Assembly (NCBI GenBank): GCA_017620335.1
Contig: JAFZQO010000023.1
Coordinates: forward strand, 1 to 64,000
Source: Bacteroidales bacterium
GTDB taxonomy: Bacteria; Bacteroidota; Bacteroidia; Bacteroidales; UBA932
Length of the DNA stretch: 64,000 bases
Direction of reading: 5' to 3'
This document shows, piece by piece, positions 1-8,331 of the stretch; position 1 is the stretch's first letter, and each line of letters begins with the position of its first letter. The notes under the pieces are model-generated. The model worked only from the letters and a program-made list of their open reading frames with translations. It did no database searches and had not been told where the DNA came from. Made by a program: the position numbers and the translations under genes.

Positions 1-66
1 CTCAATCACATCATCGTAGAAGGCGATGATGGAATCATATTCTTCGATAGTTGCCTGATATAGCAT
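1..66 (-). CDS. GNAT-type acetyltransferase, N-terminal fragment (cut by window edge)
   Basis: The minus strand reads an ATG at 66-64 followed by 21 open codons up to the window edge, beginning MLYQATIEEY and continuing into a DSIIAFYDDV stretch. This resembles the start of GNAT N-acetyltransferases, where the first strand and helix 1 carry an (I/V)xxxD(Y/F)xxI pattern. The ATG directly follows the stop codon of the upstream VOC gene (69-67), so the two are probably one transcript. Only 22 residues are visible, so the acetyl-CoA site cannot be checked and the substrate is unknown. Confidence 0.55.
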   Translation of the reverse strand, partial: MLYQATIEEYDSIIAFYDDVIE

Positions 67-468
67 CTATTCAGTAAAAGAACCAATCTCTATCAGGTTG
101 CCGTCCGGATCGGCAATGTAGCAGGTGCGCTGGCCCCAGGGCTCGGTGGTGGGAGGAAGCACCGAATGGGCGCCGTTGTCCAGCGCATTCCGGTATTCCT
201 TGTCCACATCGGCAAACGTAGGAACATCAAATGCAAGTTCCATTGTACCGTTGAGGCCATCAGGGTACTGGAAAGTCTGAGAAACCATCCGCTCAAACGC
301 CTCGCGCGGGAAAAGGATGATGCGCATATCGTCAAGCACCATCTCGACATTCGGCTGTATGCCGTCCCAGTCGGTGGTGAAGCCGAAGGTCTTCGTGTAG
401 AAATCGACTGTCGTCCGATTGTCTCGGGTAAACAGTCCGACGGTGTTGAATTTGAATCTTCTTGTCAT
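67..468 (-). CDS. VOC superfamily (glyoxalase/bleomycin-resistance-like) protein
   Basis: A 133-residue protein of the vicinal-oxygen-chelate fold. It opens with MTRRFKFNTVGLFTRD, the first beta strand of a VOC module, and ends with YIADPDGNLIEIG, the typical closing motif with the metal-ligand glutamate. The length fits one VOC domain with two beta-alpha-beta-beta-beta units. I chose the ATG at 468 because it starts the conserved fold and lies just after a candidate promoter; an in-frame extension to 549 would run through the promoter and into repeat DNA. Such proteins may be metal-dependent dioxygenases, isomerases or binding proteins, and the reaction here cannot be told from sequence. Probably co-transcribed with the GNAT gene that abuts it. 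Confidence 0.8.
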   Translation of the reverse strand: MTRRFKFNTVGLFTRDNRTTVDFYTKTFGFTTDWDGIQPNVEMVLDDMRIILFPREAFERMVSQTFQYPDGLNGTMELAFDVPTFADVDKEYRNALDNGAHSVLPPTTEPWGQRTCYIADPDGNLIEIGSFTE

Positions 469-486
469 GGTATGGAATTGTCGATG

Positions 487-518
487 TGAAGATAGCCACA
501 TTCCGCCGATTCTCCAAA
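487..518 (-). promoter_or_regulatory. Candidate promoter for the VOC-GNAT pair
   Basis: On the minus strand TTTG (518-515) is followed after 20 bases by TATCTTCA (494-487). This matches the Bacteroidota sigma-ABfr consensus TTTG-N19/21-TAnnTTTG except for the last two bases. It sits about 20 bases before the chosen VOC start codon and supports that start. Confidence 0.45.
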
Positions 519-549
519 CTGCAGGTAAACCGGTTTCAGGACGACACAT

Positions 550-707
550 GAGGTTGGGAACATACTGATTTGTATGTGACTCTTAGAGAGACAGTTACAA
601 ATAGGCTGGTGCCGAACCTGGCGATAAATACGAGGGTTGGGAACCGGGCGTTCTGTAAGTGCCTAAATACCAGCCTGCTACATAATGGTTGGTGCCGACC
701 CTCGTGG
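550..707. repeat. Two tandem copies of an imperfect palindromic element
   Basis: Two related units lie side by side at about 550-621 and 632-707. Each opens with GAGG(G)TTGGGAAC and closes with TTGGTGCCGA(A/C)CCT or a close variant, so the two ends of each unit are imperfect inverted repeats. Internal similarity includes TGTA(T/A)GTG near the start and TACA(A/T)A before the closing arm. Additional pairings cross the units, such as AGGCTGGT (603-610) with ACCAGCCT (669-676) and CGAGGGT (631-637) with ACCCTCG (698-704). This intergenic stretch (469-757) holds no credible gene. It resembles REP/BIME-type extragenic palindromes; function unknown. Confidence 0.55.
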
Positions 708-724
708 GCGGGGATAGACAAACG

Positions 725-748
725 AAAAAACCAGCCCCGAAAGGCTGG
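725..748 (-). terminator. Intrinsic terminator after tRNA-fMet
   Basis: On the minus strand CCAGCC and GGCTGG form a 6-base-pair stem with a 6-base loop, followed directly by six T residues (730-725). It lies 9 bases beyond the tRNA 3' end and is the expected factor-independent terminator. Confidence 0.8.
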
Positions 749-757
749 CTTGCTGTG

Positions 758-830
<73 letters not shown>

Positions 831-841
831 GTATTGGACTG

Positions 842-873
842 CAAAAGTAAGGACTTTTTCCGGAAAGTCCAAA
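842..873 (-). promoter_or_regulatory. Consensus promoter of tRNA-fMet with a palindromic spacer
   Basis: Minus strand TTTG (873-870), 20-base spacer, TACTTTTG (849-842): a perfect match to the Bacteroidota promoter consensus, about 12 bases before the tRNA. The spacer is almost entirely the palindrome at 851-870 (arms GGACTTT and AAAGTCC around TTCCGG). That hairpin also lies 17 bases after the hisS stop codon, so it probably doubles as the hisS terminator. Confidence 0.8.
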
Positions 874-887
874 TTTTGCGCGAAAAA

Positions 888-2279
888 TCAGCTGAGGAAG
901 GACAGGATGCCGTCGATGTCGTCTTTCGGGAAGGCCTTCTGCTCGCCTGTGGCGAGGTTTTTCAGCTGTATCGTACTGGCCTGCATCTCGGACTCCCCGT
1001 CGATGGAGAGGAAGGGGATGGACTTGCGGTCGGCGTAGTCGAACTGCTTCTTGAGCTTCGTCGCGTCGGGATAGATCTCGACGGAGACGCCGCTTTCGCG
1101 GAGCGCGCGGGCTACCGGCAGGACATACAGCAGCTCGCTGCTGCCCATGTTGGCGAAGAGCACGCGGGTGGAAGACTTGAGCCCTGCGGGGAACTTGTCC
1201 AGGCCCTTCAGCACATCGTAGATGCGGTCGGCGCCGAAGCTCACGCCCACTCCGGACATGTCCGGGAGGCCGAAGATACCGGTAAGGTTGTCATAGCGTC
1301 CGCCTCCGCAGATGCTGCCGATGGCGAAGTCCAGGGCCTTGACCTCGAAGATGGCCCCGGTGTAATAGTTGAGGCCGCGGGCGAGCGAGAGGTCGATTTC
1401 GACCTTCGAGCCGATGCCGGCGGCGTCGATGAGGCCGAAGAGCTCTTCGAGCTCGTCCAGGCCCTTCATGCCGGCCTCAGACTTGCCTTCCATCATGGTG
1501 CGCATGGCGGCGATTTTTTCCCTGTCGGAGCCCTGCAGCAGGAGTACCGGCTCGAGCACGGCCACCGCCTCCGGCGTGAGGCCCTTGCCGAGCATCTCCT
1601 CCTTGACTGCGTCGAGCCCTATCTTGTCGAGCTTGTCGATGGCGACGGTGATGTCCACGACCTTGTCCGGGAAACCGCAAATCTCGGCGAGGCCGGTGAG
1701 GACCTTGCGGTTGTTGACCTTGATCAACACCCTGACGTCCAGGAGCTTGAACACCCTGTCAATGATCTGTACGAGTTCTAGTTCGTTGAGTTGCGAGCGG
1801 GAGCCGATGACATCCACGTCGCACTGGTAGAACTCGCGGTAGCGGCCCTTCTGGGGCCTGTCTGCACGCCATACCGGCTGGATCTGGTAGCGCTTGAAAG
1901 GGAATGAAATCTCGTTCTGGTGCTGGACCACGAAGCGGGCGAAAGGCACGGTGAGGTCGTAGCGCAGACCCTTCTCGCAGACCTTCAGCGAGAGAGCCTT
2001 GCTGTTGTAGGAGCGCTCCCTGTCCTCCGTGCGGAAGGCGTCATAGTCGATGCCCGAGAAGGCGTCCCCGGAGTTCAGGATGCGGAAAAGGAGCTTGTCT
2101 CCCTCTTCGCCGTACTTGCCGAGAAGGGTGGAAAGGTTCTCCATCGCGGGAGTGTCAATCTGCGCGTAGCCGTAGGTCTTGAACACGCTGCGGATGGTGT
2201 CGAATATGTAGTTGCGCTCGGCCATTTCCTGCTGGCCGAAGTCGCGGGTTCCCTTGGGTATGGACGGTTTTTGTGCCAT
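888..2279 (-). CDS. hisS: Histidyl-tRNA synthetase
   Basis: A 463-residue class II aminoacyl-tRNA synthetase that charges tRNA-His in the cytoplasm. The start reads [11 protein letters not shown], the typical HisRS opening. Motif 2 appears as [10 protein letters not shown] with a following [10 protein letters not shown] segment, the histidine A signature as [14 protein letters not shown], and motif 3 in the GGGRYDNL / [13 protein letters not shown] region. A C-terminal anticodon-binding domain follows (residues about 365-463). Length fits the bacterial family. It ends in TGA, which shows TGA is a normal stop in this genome. A TATCTTTG box on the minus strand at 2307-2300 provides a -7 element 20 bases before the start. 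The gene is divergent from sppA. Confidence 0.97.
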   Translation of the reverse strand: MAQKPSIPKGTRDFGQQEMAERNYIFDTIRSVFKTYGYAQIDTPAMENLSTLLGKYGEEGDKLLFRILNSGDAFSGIDYDAFRTEDRERSYNSKALSLKVCEKGLRYDLTVPFARFVVQHQNEISFPFKRYQIQPVWRADRPQKGRYREFYQCDVDVIGSRSQLNELELVQIIDRVFKLLDVRVLIKVNNRKVLTGLAEICGFPDKVVDITVAIDKLDKIGLDAVKEEMLGKGLTPEAVAVLEPVLLLQGSDREKIAAMRTMMEGKSEAGMKGLDELEELFGLIDAAGIGSKVEIDLSLARGLNYYTGAIFEVKALDFAIGSICGGGRYDNLTGIFGLPDMSGVGVSFGADRIYDVLKGLDKFPAGLKSSTRVLFANMGSSELLYVLPVARALRESGVSVEIYPDATKLKKQFDYADRKSIPFLSIDGESEMQASTIQLKNLATGEQKAFPKDDIDGILSFLS

Positions 2280-2299
2280 GCTGTAAGACGTTTATCATG

Positions 2300-2338
2300 C
2301 AAAGATAGCATAATAGTCGCACTTTTTTGTTATTTTTG
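2300..2338. promoter_or_regulatory. Divergent -7 boxes for hisS and sppA
   Basis: The 81-base gap between hisS and sppA holds TATCTTTG on the minus strand (2307-2300), facing hisS, and TATTTTTG on the plus strand (2331-2338), facing sppA. Both fit TAnnTTTG. No clear -33 TTTG lies 20 bases upstream of either, so they are -7-only calls. Confidence 0.5.
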
Positions 2339-2360
2339 CCCCAATCAATCCATTAAGAAC

Positions 2361-4157
2361 ATGAAAGAATTCTTCAAAATGGTCCTGGCCGTCATATGCG
2401 GTCTCTTCCTTGCAGGCATCATCTTCTTCATCCTTGGCATGGGCTTCGTGTCCTCCATGGCTGCCGCCGGCAGCTCGACGCCCGTCATCCCCAAGTCCGG
2501 GGTACTGGTCATGGACATGTCGAAGATAGCCATTTCCGAGCAGTCCACCCCGTCTGCCCCGGATGTCATGTCGCTGGTCTCAGGCGGCGGCATGATGGAG
2601 AATGTCGGCCTCTGGAAAGCCGTCCAGGCCATCCACAAGGCGGCTGAGGACCCCGCCGTCAAGTATATCTACATCAAGTCCGACGGCACGACCGGCGGCA
2701 TGGCGCAGATCCAGGAGCTCCGCAAGGCCCTGGCCGATTTCCGCCTCAGCGGCAAGCCCGTCATCTCATACATGGAGACTCCCGGCACTCTGTCATACTA
2801 TCTCGCGTCGGTTTCCGACAAGATCTACATGACCCCTCAGCTGGGCGGCAGCTCCATGATCAGCGGCGTAGGCACCAGGCTCATGTTCTACAAGGACCTC
2901 CTCGACAAGCTCGGGGTCAACATCCAGCTCATCCGCCACGGCAAGTATAAATCCGCCGGAGAGGGCTTCATCAAGAACGCCCCCAGCCCTGAGAACCTCG
3001 AGCAGAACCAGGTCATGGTCGACGCACTATGGGGCAGCATGGCTTCCGAGATCGCCGAAAGCAGGGGAATCAGCGTCGAGGCCATTAACGCCGCCATCGA
3101 CGAGTTGAAGCTCAACCTCCCCGAGGATTTGCTCCGCGAGGGTTTCGCTGACGAATTGCTCGACCGCCAGGCCCTTGAGAACAAGCTCGCCGACCTCGCG
3201 GTCGTCGACTCGTTCAAGGACCTCAAGAGTTTCACGCTCTCGGACTATATCGCCGCGAAGGTCACTCCCAACTTCAAGGCCAAGAAGAAGATAGCCATCA
3301 TCTACGCCGACGGCGAAATAGTCGTGGGCAATGGCAAGCAGCAGGTCTCCGGAGAGTATTTCGCCCGCCAGATCGCCAAGGTGCGCGCCGACTCGACCGT
3401 CAAGGCCGTGGTCTTCAGGGTGAACTCTCCCGGCGGAAGCGTCCTGGCATCAGAGCAGATCAAGGCCGAGATCGAACTCCTCAAGAAAGACAAGCCGGTC
3501 GTGGCTTCTTACGGAGAGTATGCCGCTTCGGGCGGATACTGGATCTCCAACAGCTGCGACAAGATCTACTCCGACGCGCTCACGCTTACCGGCTCGATCG
3601 GCGTGTTCAGCATGATTCCGGACCTCAGCAACACCGTCAAGGACATCGCGCACCTGAACATCGTCACGGTTTCCTCCAACAAGCATGCGGATATGTATTC
3701 CGGCATGCGTCCGTTGGACAAGGACGAGTTGGATTACATGCAGGCTAGCATTGAGAGCATCTACGACCGTTTCGTCAACATCGTCTCCGAGGGCCGCGGC
3801 CTGGAGCCCGAATTCGTCGACTCCATCGCGCAGGGCCGCGTCTGGGCTGGTTCCGACGCCATCAAGATCGGTCTTGTGGATGAGCTTGGCACCCTTGAGG
3901 ACGCTGTCAAGTGGGCTGCCGCCGCCGGCGGCGACGCCGACCTGGCATCATGGAACGTAACCGAGTATCCCAAGCCCCAGACCCAGATGGAGATGATGAT
4001 GGAGATGCTTGGCAAGAAGTCCGCCCCCGAGAACATACTTGCCGGAACGCCCTTCGGCGATGCCGCGGGCGTGCTGCTCGACTGGTATAAAAGGGTTAAG
4101 GACAATCCTTCGGACGTGACTTTCGCCCGCATGCCCTATATCATCGACATCCGTTAG
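2361..4157 (+). CDS. sppA: Signal peptide peptidase SppA, 67K type (S49 family)
   Basis: A 598-residue membrane serine protease thought to degrade cleaved signal peptides. An N-terminal membrane segment (residues about 7-35) is followed by two tandem S49 domains, the layout of the long E. coli-type SppA. The general-base lysine lies in the first domain in IRHGKYKSAGE, and the nucleophilic serine in the second domain in YAASGGYWIS, matching the Lys/Ser dyad shared between halves in this family. I start at the ATG at 2361, just before the hydrophobic segment; the open frame extends upstream antisense to hisS and is not real there. Its end overlaps the tilS end by four bases, tail to tail. Confidence 0.95.
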   Translation: MKEFFKMVLAVICGLFLAGIIFFILGMGFVSSMAAAGSSTPVIPKSGVLVMDMSKIAISEQSTPSAPDVMSLVSGGGMMENVGLWKAVQAIHKAAEDPAVKYIYIKSDGTTGGMAQIQELRKALADFRLSGKPVISYMETPGTLSYYLASVSDKIYMTPQLGGSSMISGVGTRLMFYKDLLDKLGVNIQLIRHGKYKSAGEGFIKNAPSPENLEQNQVMVDALWGSMASEIAESRGISVEAINAAIDELKLNLPEDLLREGFADELLDRQALENKLADLAVVDSFKDLKSFTLSDYIAAKVTPNFKAKKKIAIIYADGEIVVGNGKQQVSGEYFARQIAKVRADSTVKAVVFRVNSPGGSVLASEQIKAEIELLKKDKPVVASYGEYAASGGYWISNSCDKIYSDALTLTGSIGVFSMIPDLSNTVKDIAHLNIVTVSSNKHADMYSGMRPLDKDELDYMQASIESIYDRFVNIVSEGRGLEPEFVDSIAQGRVWAGSDAIKIGLVDELGTLEDAVKWAAAAGGDADLASWNVTEYPKPQTQMEMMMEMLGKKSAPENILAGTPFGDAAGVLLDWYKRVKDNPSDVTFARMPYIIDIR

Positions 4158-5599
4158 GGGAGAGTGATCCTCACTATATTTACGGAGCCCTTCGCCACGC
4201 GGAGGGCTTCGTCCATTCTCAGACCCGCTACGGCCGCGACATGTCCGTCACCGCCCTTGTCAAGGACTGGGGAGTACACCACGACGGCGGATTCCTTGTC
4301 GCTCAGGGAGAACTTGCTATCCGTGAATAAGTCGCTGATTTTCTTGGCTTTGCCACCCATTCCGAACGGACGCATCCAGTCGCCGGCTCGCCAGCCGCGG
4401 AGCGTGAAGGGGAAGGGGAGCGCGGCGGCGTCGCAGATGAGCGTGCCGGCCGGCTGCTTCAGCATGATGTCCGTGGGCACGGAAAGAATTTCGATGCGGA
4501 CAGTCCGGCCGCGGAGAGCATATTCGCCCGGGCCTTCGACGACGACGTCTTCCTCCGGGACCGCTTCGACGCGCGGCCTGAAGGTCATGGTGCCGGAGGC
4601 TGTCTCCAGTACATGGGTGGGGGATAGGAAGCGCTTGCCCGCAAAGGTACCTTCCCCGTCCGCGGCGTAATCCTCCAGTAGTTTCTGAACCGATTTGAGG
4701 GTGTCCTGATGGAAGCCGAGGGGCTCGAGTAAGCGGTAAAGGACGTACCTCCAGTGCCTGAGACCGAGCAAAGCCCCGACATCTATCTTATTGTCCATGA
4801 GAACCTTGTCCTCCGCTTCGCGGAAATAGTCCTCGACGATGTCCTCCGCCTGCGCGAATCGCTCCATATCCTCGTTGAGTGTCCTGACGAACGAAGGATT
4901 GATCTTGGCGAACTCTGGAAATACAGCGTTCCTGATGCGGTTGCGCTTGTACTCCACCTCCGCATTCGTCCTGTCCTCCCTATACTCCACGCCGTTCTTC
5001 CTGGCATACTCCTCGATCTCCTCCCTCGTCATCCCCAGCATCGGCCTCAGCAGTAGGACCGGCCCCCTTTCCGGCGGGGTACTGCCCTGAAAATTAGTGC
5101 CACCCTCGGCATCATAAGAGGGGGGGACCCATTGCTTGCAATGGGGGGGGGCCTGCGGAGCAGGACAATTTTCAGGGCAGTACCCCGCCGGAAGGGGGCT
5201 GATGGGTGAAATGCCACGCAGGCCGCGGAGGCCGGTGCCGCGCAGGAGGTTGAGGATGAGGGTTTCGGCGTTGTCGTTGGCGTTGTGGGCAACGGCGACG
5301 GCGTCGAAGCCGTTCTCGGCGGCGACTTGCGCGAACCATGAGTAACGAAGCTCGCGAGCGGCCATCTCGATGCTGACGCCGTGCTCAGAAGCGTATGCCT
5401 CAGTATCGAAATCGGCGCGGAAGAAGCGCACTCCGTGCTCCCGCGCCCATCCCTCCACGAACTCCGCGTCCGCGTCGCTGTCAGCACCCCTCAGATGGAA
5501 GTTGCAGTGCGCCACGGCGAAATCCGCTCCCGCACGGCCGTACATGTCGGCCATGCACATGGAGTCGATGCCTCCGCTGACGGCAAGCAGGACTTTCAT
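4154..5599 (-). CDS. tilS: tRNA(Ile)-lysidine synthase with an in-frame palindromic insert
   Basis: TilS converts C34 of the CAT-anticodon tRNA-Ile to lysidine using ATP and lysine, which changes it to read AUA. The PP-loop AVSGGIDSM is at residues 6-14, an N-type ATPase core runs to about residue 210, and the C-terminal TilS domains follow with the RAGDWMRPFGMGGKAKKISDLF region. At 481 residues it is about 45 longer than expected. The excess is one block, residues about 134-180, between LRGLRG and VLLLRPMLGM. That block is encoded by a long inverted repeat at 5063-5198 with runs of 7 and 9 G. The frame stays open, so the protein may still work with a surface loop, but slippage in the G runs would break it. 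Confidence 0.93.
   Translation of the reverse strand: MKVLLAVSGGIDSMCMADMYGRAGADFAVAHCNFHLRGADSDADAEFVEGWAREHGVRFFRADFDTEAYASEHGVSIEMAARELRYSWFAQVAAENGFDAVAVAHNANDNAETLILNLLRGTGLRGLRGISPISPLPAGYCPENCPAPQAPPHCKQWVPPSYDAEGGTNFQGSTPPERGPVLLLRPMLGMTREEIEEYARKNGVEYREDRTNAEVEYKRNRIRNAVFPEFAKINPSFVRTLNEDMERFAQAEDIVEDYFREAEDKVLMDNKIDVGALLGLRHWRYVLYRLLEPLGFHQDTLKSVQKLLEDYAADGEGTFAGKRFLSPTHVLETASGTMTFRPRVEAVPEEDVVVEGPGEYALRGRTVRIEILSVPTDIMLKQPAGTLICDAAALPFPFTLRGWRAGDWMRPFGMGGKAKKISDLFTDSKFSLSDKESAVVVYSPVLDKGGDGHVAAVAGLRMDEALRVAKGSVNIVRITLP
5063..5198. repeat. Palindromic element inserted in frame within tilS
   Basis: A left arm at 5063-5095 and a right arm at 5167-5198 are reverse complements over 32-33 bases with a single one-base difference (TTT against AA in the run next to CCGG). 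The 71-base centre carries a second small palindrome, CCCATTG-CTTG-CAATGGG, and two G runs of 7 (5120-5126) and 9 (5143-5151). The element is about 136 bases, lies wholly inside the tilS reading frame and adds about 45 residues rich in Pro, Gly and Cys. This resembles the in-gene palindromic elements known from Rickettsia (RPE), but I know of no such family named for this group. Confidence 0.85.
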
Positions 5600-5606
5600 G
5601 AGGGGG

Positions 5607-6665
5607 CTACTTGTCCCTGAGCCTCCTGGGCTTGAGGGTATAGGCGAAGTTGAAGGAGGTGAATTCCTTGAACTGGACGCGGTTGCGTCCGTCGGGATAC
5701 TGTGCTATGTCCTTGTCGTTCTTGATGATGACGTTCGGGTCGTAGATGAGCCAGGTGTCGAGTCCGATCTTGAAATACTTTCCGACGGCCCAGGTGACCT
5801 TGTTGTCCCAGTTCACGCGGTATTTCTTGAAAGGATCGTTGAGATAGTCGGTGAAGAGGACCAGCTGCGTGCCGTAGTTGAACACCTCGTTGATGACGAA
5901 CTTGGCGTCGACCTTGAGCTGGGCACCGAACTGGAACCTGGTGCTGCGGTAGTTCTCTCCCTCCACTGTTGACATGCTGGAGGACGAGGGGTCGCGGAGC
6001 TGCATTCCGTAGGTCTTGCGGAGCTCCTCGATGCGCACGATGGTAAAACCTCCGGTAAGGGGAGCGATATTGATGTTCAGCCATTTGGCGGGGGCCCAGT
6101 CCATACCCAGACCGAGGTTGGTGTATGCGGGAGCCATGAAACCGGACTTGAGGGTGCCGGTCCACAGACCGTCATCACCCTGCTGATACTTGCTGTAGCC
6201 GTTGCTGAACTGCGAGCGGAAGTCGAAAGCGGCGGAGTAGCTCCACTTGGAGTCCTTGCTGGTCTTGTATCCCCACTTGCTTTCAGCGTAGATACGGTCG
6301 GTGGTGATCTGAAGGAGGCCTTTCTTGTCGGCTGACGAGAGAGTGCCGTATTGGAGCTGAAGGCGGTTGGTCCATGTTGTTAGGTCCTTCTCGTACTTTG
6401 CGTTGGCGTCAAGCCCGGTATTGAGGCTGAGGTTGTTGTAACCACCGGCGGCCCAGTCCCAAAGGCTGGTCTGGTTGAGGCCGAAGGTGAAATCCGCCTG
6501 GCTGGTCCAGTAATTGGGCTTTTCCGCTGCCTTTTCCACCTCGGCGGCCTTGGTGAGTTCCTGTGCCGCCGCGGCGGCTGCGCTCTGCGCATCCTGCGCA
6601 TATGCCGCGCCGCCGAGGCACAGGGCCGCAGCCGCGCAGATGATCAGTGAGTATGATGCTTTCAT
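5607..6665 (-). CDS. DUF3078 family outer-membrane protein
   Basis: A 352-residue exported protein. The first 25 residues (MKASYSLIICAAAALCLGG, then AAYAQ) form a signal peptide with an AYA-Q cleavage site. An Ala/Glu-rich linker follows, then a long stretch of alternating aromatic strands starting at NYWTSQADFTFGLNQTSLWDWAAGG, the recognised opening of DUF3078 proteins of Bacteroidota, which are predicted beta barrels. It ends in KPRRLRDK rather than an aromatic residue. Function is unknown. I start at 6665 because the longer frame runs back through an intergenic repeat and into proS. It lies between proS and tilS on the same strand, with 7 bases to tilS, so the three may share a transcript. 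Confidence 0.82.
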   Translation of the reverse strand: MKASYSLIICAAAALCLGGAAYAQDAQSAAAAAAQELTKAAEVEKAAEKPNYWTSQADFTFGLNQTSLWDWAAGGYNNLSLNTGLDANAKYEKDLTTWTNRLQLQYGTLSSADKKGLLQITTDRIYAESKWGYKTSKDSKWSYSAAFDFRSQFSNGYSKYQQGDDGLWTGTLKSGFMAPAYTNLGLGMDWAPAKWLNINIAPLTGGFTIVRIEELRKTYGMQLRDPSSSSMSTVEGENYRSTRFQFGAQLKVDAKFVINEVFNYGTQLVLFTDYLNDPFKKYRVNWDNKVTWAVGKYFKIGLDTWLIYDPNVIIKNDKDIAQYPDGRNRVQFKEFTSFNFAYTLKPRRLRDK

Positions 6666-6680
6666 GTCAATACTGTATTT

Positions 6681-6708
6681 GGATTCCTTCGCTTCGCTCG
6701 GAATGACA
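6681..6708. repeat. Short dispersed-type palindromic repeat between proS and the DUF3078 gene
   Basis: The 28 bases contain GGATTCC and GGAATGA flanking TTCGCTTCGCTC. In the minus-strand frame this translates as CHSERSEGIQ, a string recurrent in spurious ORFs of many bacterial genomes. It is therefore likely a copy of a dispersed extragenic repeat, here between the proS stop and the next start codon. Only one copy is in the window. Confidence 0.5.
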
Positions 6709-6709
6709 G

Positions 6710-8188
6710 TTAGTAGGAAATGGCGAAAACGACCCTCCTGTGGGAAGGCTTGCCGGAATAGATGCACTTGCCCTCCTCCTCGCAGACGCAGCTGTCCACG
6801 GGGATGCAGCGGATGGTGGCCTTGGTCTCGTCCTTGATCTTCTGCTCGGTCTCGGGGGAACCGTCCCAGTGGCAGAGAAGGAAGCCTCCCTTCTGGATCT
6901 CGGTCTTGAACTCCTCCCAGTCGTCGCACTTCCTGATGTTGGCGGTACGGAAGGCCAGGGCTTTGTCGTAAATGCCCTTCTGGATGTCCGCCAGGAGGTT
7001 ATCGATGTACTTGTCGAGGCCATCGATGCTTACTGTGCTCTTCTCGAGGGTGTCGCGGCGGTGCACTTCGACGGTGCCGCCGGCCAGGTCGCGGGGACCC
7101 ATGGCGAGCCGTACCGGCACTCCCTTGAGCTCCCACTCGGCGAACTTGAAGCCGGGGCGGAGGGTGTCGCGGTCGTCGACCTTGACGCTGTGGCCCATGG
7201 CCTCGAGGGACTTTTTGACCTCGTACATCTTGTCGAGGATGGCGTTGCGCTCCTCCTCGCTCTTGTAGATGGGGACCATGACGACCTGGATCGGCGCAAG
7301 CGCCGGAGGCAGGACGAGGCCGTTGTCGTCGCCGTGCGCCATGATCAGGGCGCCCATCAGGCGGGTGGACACGCCCCATGAAGTGGCCCAGACATACTCC
7401 TGCTTGCCGTCCTTGCCCGTGAACTGCACGTCGAAGGACTTGGCGAAGTTCTGTCCGAGGAAGTGGGAGGTTCCGGCCTGCAGGGCCTTGCCGTCCTGCA
7501 TCATGGCCTCGATGGTGAGGGTGTCGAGGGCGCCGGCGAAACGTTCGTTGGGGCTCTTGTGACCCACTATCACCGGCAGCGCCAGGCAGTTGCGGGCGAA
7601 ATCGGCATACACGTGCACCATCTGGTTGGCCATGGACTCGGCCTCCTCGGCGGTGGCGTGGGCGGTGTGGCCCTCCTGCCACAGGAACTCCGCGGTGCGG
7701 AGGAAAAGGCGGGTGCGCATCTCCCAGCGGACGACGTTGCACCACTGGTTGCAGAGGATGGGGAGGTCGCGCCAGGACGTGACCCAGTTCTTGTACGTGC
7801 TCCAGATGATGGTCTCGGAAGTGGGGCGGACGATGAGCTCCTCCTCGAGCTTCGCGTCGGGATCGACGACCACGCCCTTGCCTTCAGGGTCGTTCATGAG
7901 CCTGTGGTGGGTGACCACGGCGCACTCCTTGGCGAAGCCCGCCACGTGCTCGGCTTCTCGCGAGAAGAAGGACTTGGGTATGAAAAGCGGGAAATAGGCG
8001 TTCTGTACGCCCTTCTCCTTGAACATGCCGTCGAGGACGCTCTGCATCTTCTCCCAGATGGCATAGCCATAAGGCTTGATGACCATGCATCCCCTGACCG
8101 CCGACTGCTCGGCAAGGTCGGCCTTCACCACGAGGTCGTTGTACCACTGCGAATAGTTGTCTGAACGTTTCGTTACTTCCTTGGCCAT
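6710..8188 (-). CDS. proS: Prolyl-tRNA synthetase, archaeal/eukaryote-like type
   Basis: A 492-residue class II synthetase that attaches proline to tRNA-Pro. Visible are motif 1 around the [14 protein letters not shown] segment, motif 2 as [15 protein letters not shown] followed by [22 protein letters not shown], and motif 3 near [17 protein letters not shown]. The protein lacks the large editing insertion of the E. coli form and carries the C-terminal extension with a cysteine cluster (CVCEEEGKC) and a terminal tyrosine, as in the short archaeal-like ProRS found across Bacteroidota. A TATCTTTG box on the minus strand at 8301-8294 would give a leader of about 105 bases, which contains a small hairpin CCGTC-TGTAA-GACGG. 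Confidence 0.96.
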   Translation of the reverse strand: MAKEVTKRSDNYSQWYNDLVVKADLAEQSAVRGCMVIKPYGYAIWEKMQSVLDGMFKEKGVQNAYFPLFIPKSFFSREAEHVAGFAKECAVVTHHRLMNDPEGKGVVVDPDAKLEEELIVRPTSETIIWSTYKNWVTSWRDLPILCNQWCNVVRWEMRTRLFLRTAEFLWQEGHTAHATAEEAESMANQMVHVYADFARNCLALPVIVGHKSPNERFAGALDTLTIEAMMQDGKALQAGTSHFLGQNFAKSFDVQFTGKDGKQEYVWATSWGVSTRLMGALIMAHGDDNGLVLPPALAPIQVVMVPIYKSEEERNAILDKMYEVKKSLEAMGHSVKVDDRDTLRPGFKFAEWELKGVPVRLAMGPRDLAGGTVEVHRRDTLEKSTVSIDGLDKYIDNLLADIQKGIYDKALAFRTANIRKCDDWEEFKTEIQKGGFLLCHWDGSPETEQKIKDETKATIRCIPVDSCVCEEEGKCIYSGKPSHRRVVFAISY

Positions 8189-8331
8189 ATCTTCCTAAAA
8201 TTTGCTAAATATCAATTTTCTTGTTAACATTGTACAACTTTCCCCGTCTTACAGACGGTTCAAGACAGGTATAATTATTGCAATTATTGGACACAAAGAT
8301 ACAAATTTTATCAATATAGGAGATTCTAATT

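Noticed and set aside
5120-5151. Calling tilS a pseudogene because of its odd insert and G runs
   Set aside because: The frame is intact and all TilS motifs are present on both sides, so it is treated as a gene with an insert.
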